A stretch of DNA of 64,000 nt from Candidatus Aquiluna sp. IMCC13023. Lineage in GTDB: Bacteria; Actinomycetota; Actinomycetes; Actinomycetales; Microbacteriaceae. The notes under the pieces are model-generated. The model saw only the letters and a list, made by a program, of their open reading frames with translations. It searched no databases and was not told the DNA's origin. The stretch's first letter is position 1. Each line of letters opens with the position of its first letter. The DNA lies in assembly GCF_000257665.1 (NCBI RefSeq), contig NZ_AJKR01000001.1:62001-126000 (forward strand), read 5' to 3'. The translations under genes and the position numbers were made by a program. Below are positions 58,978 to 64,000 of this stretch, one piece after another.

Positions 58978-59011
58978 TAAAAAAACAACCTACTACCGAC
59001 CGGTTTTGTTT

Positions 59012-59791
59012 CTAACCGAAGCGACCAGAAACGTAGTCTTCGGTCTGTTGCTCGGTTGGGTTGGAGAAAACCTTTTCGGTTTTGTCGTATTCGATTAGCT
59101 TGCCCGGCAGTCCGCTACCCGCAATGTTGAAAAACGCGGTCATGTCAGAAATTCTTGAGGCCTGCTGCATATTGTGAGTGACGATCACAACGGTGAAGTG
59201 TTCCTTTAGTTCTACCGCTAAATCTTCAATCGCAGCAGTTGAAATTGGGTCGAGTGCTGAAGTTGGCTCGTCCATCAAGATAACGTCTGGTTCCACCGCG
59301 ATGGCCCTGGCGATACAAAGCCGCTGCTGCTGACCACCTGAGAGCCCAGAGCCTGGCTTTTCTAGGCGGTCTTTGACCTCATTCCAAAGGTTCGCTCCCA
59401 CAAGCGCTTTCTCGGTAATTTCCTCTGCCTCAGCCTTTGACATCCTGGAATTATTCAGCTTGTATCCAGAAAGAACGTTGTCCTTGATGGACATTGTTGG
59501 GAATGGGTTTGGTCGCTGGAACACCATTCCGACTTGCCTGCGCACTCGAACTGGATCAACATCCGGTCCGTAGACATCTTCGCCGTCCATAAGTAGTTGG
59601 CCCTCAACCCTTGCGCCTGGGATCACCTCGTGCATGCGGTTCAGGGTTCTAATAAGAGTTGATTTCCCGCAACCGGAAGGACCGATAAAGGCGGTGATGG
59701 CTTTGGGCTCAATCACCATGCTCACGTCCTGGACGGCCAAGAAGGCCTTGTAATAGACGTCCAGTGACTTCAGTTCAATGCGTTTTGACAT
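59012..59791 (-). CDS. pstB: Phosphate ABC transporter ATPase PstB
   Basis: A 259-residue ATPase. Walker [18 protein letters not shown], signature [15 protein letters not shown], Walker [17 protein letters not shown] and H-loop [10 protein letters not shown] are intact, together with [16 protein letters not shown] typical of PstB. Energises high-affinity phosphate import with PstA/PstC. Fourth gene of the operon; its end is followed by a gap with a weak terminator. phoU is not next to it. Confidence 0.97.
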   Translation of the reverse strand: MSKRIELKSLDVYYKAFLAVQDVSMVIEPKAITAFIGPSGCGKSTLIRTLNRMHEVIPGARVEGQLLMDGEDVYGPDVDPVRVRRQVGMVFQRPNPFPTMSIKDNVLSGYKLNNSRMSKAEAEEITEKALVGANLWNEVKDRLEKPGSGLSGGQQQRLCIARAIAVEPDVILMDEPTSALDPISTAAIEDLAVELKEHFTVVIVTHNMQQASRISDMTAFFNIAGSGLPGKLIEYDKTEKVFSNPTEQQTEDYVSGRFG

Positions 59792-59794
59792 TCT

Positions 59795-60859
59795 TTATCC
59801 CTTCGGAGAAAAGTACTTGCTTATTAGTCGGGCAACGAGGTTTAGGACCATGACGATAAGCATCAACGTTAGAGCTCCAGCCCATGCCCTATCCAAATAG
59901 GCCTGCATGTCCACACCTTGGTTGGCGTAGGAAGTGTAGACAAAAACAGGAAGTGTCATCATGCGCTCATTTAGCGGGTTGTAATTCATGGAAGCCGTGA
60001 ATCCCGCGATCAATAGAAGCGGAGCGGTCTCTCCGATTACTCGAGCGATAGCTATCATGATGCCGGTTGCAATACCCGCAAGCGAGGTGGGAAGAACAAC
60101 TTTTAGAACTGTCAGCCACTTTGGAACCCCAAGCGCGTAGGCCGCTTCTCGAAGCTCGTTGGGAACGATCTTCAGCATCTCCTCGGTCGCTCTGATGACA
60201 ACCGGAATCATCAACAGGCTCAGGGCAATAGCTCCGCCAAGACCCATTCTGACTCCAGGTCCAAAGAAGATTACAAAAAGCGCATAAGCAAAAAGCCCCG
60301 CCACAATCGATGGAACCCCGGTCATGACATCAACAAAAAAAGTGACTAAACGAGCGACTGTTCCGCGGCCATATTCCACGAGGTAGATGGCAGCCATGAT
60401 TCCGATGGGCACTGAAATAAGGGTTGCTATACCGGTTATTTCGACGGTTCCGATGATTGCGTGAAGTGCTCCGCCACCTTCGCCGACAACATTTCGCATC
60501 GAGAAAGTAAAGAATTCAGCATCGAATCTTGCAACTCCCTTGGTTACGACCGTGTAGGCAAGAGACAAAAGTGGAATCAGCGCAAGTGAGAAGGCTGTGG
60601 AAACCATGATCGTCACCAGACGATCGGTTGCTTTTCGGACCCCCTCGATAACCCTGGAAATTACATAGATAGCAACTGTGAAGCCAAGAAGTCCAAAAAT
60701 TGCAACCGGAATAAAGTTGATTGCAGCACTGTCACTATCCGATGCAATCAAGACCTGCAGGCCAAAAGAGGCCAAGAAAAAGCTGACTAATAATGTTGGA
60801 GACAGCCACTTTGGTAGGTCTTGGGTTCCTCGGAAGCTTGAATTTAGCTGCGTTGTCAT
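59795..60859 (-). CDS. pstA: Phosphate ABC transporter permease PstA
   Basis: A 354-residue membrane subunit with about six to eight helices; the EAA coupling loop is ELREAAYALGVPKWLTVLKVVLP. The N-terminal 50 residues (about 20-75) are an extra helical pair relative to short PstA forms, as in other actinobacteria. Shares one base with the pstC stop (TAATG). Confidence 0.95.
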   Translation of the reverse strand: MTTQLNSSFRGTQDLPKWLSPTLLVSFFLASFGLQVLIASDSDSAAINFIPVAIFGLLGFTVAIYVISRVIEGVRKATDRLVTIMVSTAFSLALIPLLSLAYTVVTKGVARFDAEFFTFSMRNVVGEGGGALHAIIGTVEITGIATLISVPIGIMAAIYLVEYGRGTVARLVTFFVDVMTGVPSIVAGLFAYALFVIFFGPGVRMGLGGAIALSLLMIPVVIRATEEMLKIVPNELREAAYALGVPKWLTVLKVVLPTSLAGIATGIMIAIARVIGETAPLLLIAGFTASMNYNPLNERMMTLPVFVYTSYANQGVDMQAYLDRAWAGALTLMLIVMVLNLVARLISKYFSPKG

Positions 60860-61785
60860 TAGTTGGCCCCCGAGAATTCTGCTCTGCGGCTAATAACCCA
60901 GCGGGCAATCATGTTGACAACCATTGTGATCGCAAACAGGACCAGCCCAGTCGCAATCAAAAGGTTCGTGTAATTACCGCCAGCCTCTGGAAACTGGAGG
61001 GCGATGTTGGCGGCGATCGTGTTGGAGTTCGTCGAGGTCAAAACTGCGAATGAGACCACGGCCGCAGGTGACAAAACCATGGCGACCGCCATGGTTTCAC
61101 CAAGTGCTCGGCCTAGGCCGAGCATTGCTGCTGAGATGATTCCCGGGCGACCGAATGGCAGCACTGCCATCTTGATCATTTCCCATCTGGTTGCGCCAAG
61201 TGCAAGAGCTGCTTCCTCGTGGAGCCTGGGGGTCTGCAAGAAGATTTCGCGAATGAGCGCGGCCATGATCGGAAGGACCATGATCGCTAGCACGATACCC
61301 ACCGTCAGCATTGTTCTTCCAGTGGCAGACACCTGCCCAGCAAACATCGGAATCCAGCCCAAGTTCGCATTTAGCCAATTGAAGGTCGGGCTTAGAAATG
61401 GCGCCAGTACCAAGATTCCCCAGAGGCCGTAAACCACCGAAGGAATTGCTGCCAAAAGATCTACTGCGTAACCGAGAACCTGGGCAAATCTGCGATTAGC
61501 AAAGTGTGAAATATAAAGGGCGATTCCAACTGCCAGGGGAGTTGCAATCGCCAATCCAATAACCGAGGCATAAACGGTGCCAAAAACAAAAGGAAGAACG
61601 TAGCTAAAGAACCCCTCAGAGGCTGCGTCGATTGGCGGTCCGGTAAATGCCGGAACTGACTGTGCGAACAAGAAGGCTGCGACAGTGGCAAGAGTTGCAA
61701 GGATGCTGACACCTGCGAAAAAAGCTAGGTTCGCGAACACGACATCGCCGAGGCGTCGAACTGCCTTCGGCTTAGTGTCGGTCAT
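60859..61785 (-). CDS. pstC: Phosphate ABC transporter permease PstC
   Basis: A 308-residue permease with six helices; coupling loop HEEAALALGATRWEMIKMAVLP and RALGETMAVAMV are the signature. Located 91 nt downstream of pstS, behind a strong hairpin, so it is expressed at a lower level than pstS. Start ATG 61785. Confidence 0.95.
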   Translation of the reverse strand: MTDTKPKAVRRLGDVVFANLAFFAGVSILATLATVAAFLFAQSVPAFTGPPIDAASEGFFSYVLPFVFGTVYASVIGLAIATPLAVGIALYISHFANRRFAQVLGYAVDLLAAIPSVVYGLWGILVLAPFLSPTFNWLNANLGWIPMFAGQVSATGRTMLTVGIVLAIMVLPIMAALIREIFLQTPRLHEEAALALGATRWEMIKMAVLPFGRPGIISAAMLGLGRALGETMAVAMVLSPAAVVSFAVLTSTNSNTIAANIALQFPEAGGNYTNLLIATGLVLFAITMVVNMIARWVISRRAEFSGAN

Positions 61786-61828
61786 TATTTCCTCTACTTA
61801 TTTGTATGGGTACAAAGTTAGTAAATAA

Positions 61829-61857
61829 AACCCGGCCTAGGAGACCTAGGCCGGGTT
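61829..61857 (-). terminator. Hairpin terminator/attenuator between pstS and pstC
   Basis: AACCCGGCCTAGG-TCT-CCTAGGCCGGGTT (minus strand reading), 13 perfect pairs with a three-base loop, followed by TTATTTAC. It should terminate most pstS transcripts and allow partial readthrough into pstCAB, giving excess binding protein. Confidence 0.8.
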
Positions 61858-61876
61858 CTATTAACCTAATGTTCAG

Positions 61877-62986
61877 TTACTTGATTGCGTCAATGATGGC
61901 CTGTGCCTTTGCACGAAGACCAGCAGAGATTGGTGCATTTCCAGCTGACGCCGCAGCTGCGTTCTGTCCTTCTTCTGAAACTAGGAATGAAGCCCAGGCG
62001 CGAACTAGTTCTGCCTGTGCGTCATCCGCGTAGTCGTTGCAACCCATTAGGTAGCTAACCAAAACGATTGGGTAGGCACCTGATGCTGTGGTGTTGCGGT
62101 CAATCTTGGTTGCCAAGTCGTATGACTCGCGTCCTTCGACTAGTGGTGATGCGTCAACTACTGCAGCAGCAGCTTCGGCTGAGTATGAAACGAAGTCAGT
62201 TCCGACCTTTACTGCAACGGTTCCAAGGTCACCGGCGCGTGATGCGTCTGCATAACCGATTGTTCCGTTACCACCGGTAACTGCCGAGACAACTCCCGAG
62301 GTGCCCTGTGCACCCTCGCCACCGTACTCAACTGGCCACGCTTCAATTGCACCCACGGTCCAGACGTTCTCTGCAACCTTTGCTAGGTAGTCAGTGAAGT
62401 TCTTCGAGGTACCAGACTCGTCAGAGCGGTGTACCGCTGTGATCTGTAGTTCAGGAAGAGCTACGCCTGGGTTTGCAGCGGCGATTGCTGAATCGTTCCA
62501 CATTGTGATCTCGCCAGCAAAGATGCCAGCAACAGTTGCACCCTCCATGTTTAGGCTCGAGATACCATCAAGGTTGAAGATAACTGCGATCGGAGAAATC
62601 CAGATTGGGAACTCCCACGGCATTGTTCCAACTTCGCAGCTTGGGAAGGCTTCAAGTAGTTCTTCGTCTTTCCAGTACGAGTCGGAACCGGTGAAGGAAG
62701 TTGCACCCTCCATGAACTGAGCACGACCGGTACCAGAACCGGTTGGGTCATAGTTCACGGTCACACCCGGGTTTGCAATCTGGAAAGCGGCAATCCACGC
62801 TTCTTGACCAGCAGCCATTGAAGATGCGCCAGAACCGTTTAGGGTTCCGGTTAGCTCAACAACTGTTTCTGTTGATCCGGCGGCAGCGCTTGTTGGGGTC
62901 TCTACGACCGATTCGTTAGCTGCACAGCCTGCTAGCACCAAGGTGCTGGCAGCAGCCAGGGCACCAAGCTTGAGAATGTTGTTCAT
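61877..62986 (-). CDS. pstS: Phosphate-binding lipoprotein PstS
   Basis: A 369-residue periplasm-facing lipoprotein. Signal LGALAAASTLVLAGC lipobox, then GSGASSMAAGQEAWIAAFQ and DPTGSGTGRAQFMEGATSFTGSD, the phosphate-binding loops, and RSDESGTSKNFTDYL. Captures phosphate for PstCAB. Start ATG 62986 with AAGGAAAGG upstream. A candidate PHO box lies at 63051-63068. Confidence 0.95.
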   Translation of the reverse strand: MNNILKLGALAAASTLVLAGCAANESVVETPTSAAAGSTETVVELTGTLNGSGASSMAAGQEAWIAAFQIANPGVTVNYDPTGSGTGRAQFMEGATSFTGSDSYWKDEELLEAFPSCEVGTMPWEFPIWISPIAVIFNLDGISSLNMEGATVAGIFAGEITMWNDSAIAAANPGVALPELQITAVHRSDESGTSKNFTDYLAKVAENVWTVGAIEAWPVEYGGEGAQGTSGVVSAVTGGNGTIGYADASRAGDLGTVAVKVGTDFVSYSAEAAAAVVDASPLVEGRESYDLATKIDRNTTASGAYPIVLVSYLMGCNDYADDAQAELVRAWASFLVSEEGQNAAAASAGNAPISAGLRAKAQAIIDAIK

Positions 62987-63044
62987 GTATTACCTTTCCT
63001 TATGGGTTTTGTTAGGCGAGAGCCAAGTTAGAAAGGGAATACAA

Positions 63045-63068
63045 ACTTGGCTTGTAAACCAAGTAAAC
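63045..63068 (-). promoter_or_regulatory. Candidate PHO box overlapping an inverted repeat upstream of pstS
   Basis: On the minus strand two nine-base direct repeats GTTTACTTG-GTTTACAAG (63051-63068) sit about 65 nt before the pstS ATG; tandem repeats of this size are the known form of PhoP/PhoB-type sites in actinobacteria. The same bases form the inverted repeat ACTTGG-N8-CCAAGT (63045-63064) just after the Nudix gene, so the site may double as a weak terminator. Confidence 0.5.
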
Positions 63069-63078
63069 AGCTGATGAA

Positions 63079-64000
63079 TTAGGCGCTAAGTTTTGCCTCT
63101 GATAATTCCGATTCCAAGTAGACGCGTTCGTAGGCAATAATTTTTGGCTTCGGCCCTGTGGTGACTCGCAGCACGAAAAACTCTCCAGGCGCCAAGGTTT
63201 TTTCGGCGGTCAGGGCAGGGGTGATTTCCTTGCTCGCATACTTGGAAAAGGTTTCGAGGATCGTCGGAAGCGCTGGACGATGTGAACAGATAAGAGCATT
63301 TTTGGTCTGACCAAAGGTGTCTTCAATGACGTTCTTGGTTTTTCTTGGACCGCGTTCGTTTGCAAGTTCAGTTAGTTGAGAACGTTCAATCAGGGTTCGC
63401 TTTGTTTTTTTGGAGTACGGAGCAACAGTCTGCTGGCATCTTGTCCAAGGGCTTGTGACCAATCGCTTTGGGCCGTAAGCATCCAGCAGACCAACCAACC
63501 GTTTTGCCTGCTGACGTCCTTCTGGTAGCAACGGCCTTTTAGCCTCTTCTCCGGCCCATGAGGCCCGCGGCGTTGCTGAGGTGTGGCGAAGAATTACTAG
63601 ACCTCTGGTTTCGAGTTCACCCTGATCGTAAAACTCAAGGGTTTTTGCTAGTAGCTCACGGTCGTGGTCGTAGGTGAGCTGTTTCATGGCTTTTTTGGCT
63701 GTGAACCACTCGACTTTTTTGATTTCATCGTTGGGTGTGAACTTTGATTTTGCAATTGCGCTGTCTTTGACCTTGGAAACCCAATAGTGAACCTCTTTGG
63801 TCTCGCCGGAGTCCAGCTCATAATCGATGACCGCAAGCTTTCGACCGAGCCTGATTCTGATGCCGGCTTCTTCTTCAACTTCTCTCACTGCGGTTTCTGG
63901 CAGCAGTTCCCCCGGGTCAACCTTTCCCTTGGGAAAGGTCCAATCTTTGTGCTTGGTTCGGAAGACAATGGCCAGTTCTATCTCGCCCTTTGACATTCTC
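63079..64000 (-). CDS. MutT1-like Nudix hydrolase/histidine phosphatase fusion, 5' end cut by window
   Basis: The frame is open to the window edge. N-terminal Nudix box GKVDPGE-LLPETAV-REVEEEAGI (G-x5-E-x7-REVxEEAG); from about 135 a histidine-phosphatase domain with LVILRHTSATPR (RHT), SPWTRCQQT and the second active His in ICSHRPAL. This fusion is MutT1/Rv2985-like, hydrolysing 8-oxo-dGTP or diadenosine polyphosphates. MSKGEIELAIVFRTKHKDW is likely an internal methionine, since relatives have about a dozen residues (SAGALVYR type) before it, so the true start lies outside. In other actinobacteria it neighbours ppk and pst. Confidence 0.88.
   Translation of the reverse strand, partial: RMSKGEIELAIVFRTKHKDWTFPKGKVDPGELLPETAVREVEEEAGIRIRLGRKLAVIDYELDSGETKEVHYWVSKVKDSAIAKSKFTPNDEIKKVEWFTAKKAMKQLTYDHDRELLAKTLEFYDQGELETRGLVILRHTSATPRASWAGEEAKRPLLPEGRQQAKRLVGLLDAYGPKRLVTSPWTRCQQTVAPYSKKTKRTLIERSQLTELANERGPRKTKNVIEDTFGQTKNALICSHRPALPTILETFSKYASKEITPALTAEKTLAPGEFFVLRVTTGPKPKIIAYERVYLESELSEAKLSA

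Noticed and set aside
1-64000. CRISPR arrays, restriction or toxin-antitoxin systems, transposases
   Set aside because: I looked for regular short repeats, RM/TA gene pairs and IS-type inverted repeats with transposase genes; none is visible in the window.

Overview
The window reads as a chromosomal segment from a small-genome actinobacterium, most likely Microbacteriaceae of the freshwater/marine Luna type (Rhodoluna/Aquiluna-like). The reasons are a GC content near one half by eye, very tight gene packing with many ATGA or TAATG overlaps, frequent GTG/TTG starts, several starts placed only 6-8 nt after a TANNNT -10 box (leaderless transcripts), and a gene order that matches, with losses, the Mycobacterium tuberculosis Rv3721c-Rv3644c region (dnaX, recR, ask, asd, metallophosphoesterase, PBP with PASTA domains, DUF4177, RidA, acs, tad, topA, holB). 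The lineage call is inference; no rRNA or species marker is present.

Layout. 1-9059: a complete heme factory in two divergent operons, hemE-hemY-hemQ-hemH (minus; the coproporphyrin-dependent route, hemH cut by the window edge) and hemA-hemC-hemD-hemB-hemL (plus; the C5 route to uroporphyrinogen III). 9100-11150: TetR regulator, DUF427 protein, tRNA-Ser, SRP RNA, DUF2231 membrane protein. 11212-16000: dnaX-recR and lysC-asd. 16006-22440: metallophosphoesterase, PBP, DUF4177, RidA, GNAT, acetyl-CoA synthetase. 22750-25227: a miniature Tad-like secretion cluster. 25242-31048: topA, tmk, holB and a lipoprotein alpha/beta-hydrolase. 31076-32391: membrane protein and DUF2236 protein.

32408-38507 is the most accessory-like part. 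An intact tRNA-Thr is followed exactly 500 nt later by a copy of its own 3' half; between them lie an imperfect 75-80 bp direct repeat, several ACTCAAG motifs and a 48-codon membrane ORF, which together look like an integration scar. Next to it is a run of amino-acid and D-amino-acid enzymes (proline-racemase family, ornithine-cyclodeaminase family, D-2-hydroxyacid dehydrogenase, a DgcA/DgcN-like pair).

38580-48131: DCC protein, TrkH/TrkA potassium uptake, CopC protein, D,D-carboxypeptidase, nicotinamidase, a galactokinase remnant, SDR, two lipoproteins, DUF998 and DUF429 proteins, a tRNA 3'-end fragment, a hairpin-rich stretch with a 38-codon basic ORF, and tRNA-Lys. 48158-58977: ABC exporter with a LolA/RseB-like protein, a saccharopine-dehydrogenase-like gene behind a well-formed three-way-junction RNA leader, an orphan siderophore-type ATPase, glpK/glpD, an EamA transporter, and an NAD-binding DUF2867 protein. 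59012-64000: the pstSCAB phosphate transporter with an internal terminator and a candidate PHO box, then a MutT1-type Nudix/histidine-phosphatase gene cut by the window end.

The observations most worth checking are the RNA leader at 52594-52659, the tRNA-Thr 500-bp unit, the tandem C-loop hairpins ahead of the tad genes, and the SRP RNA with a GAAA instead of GGAA apical loop.
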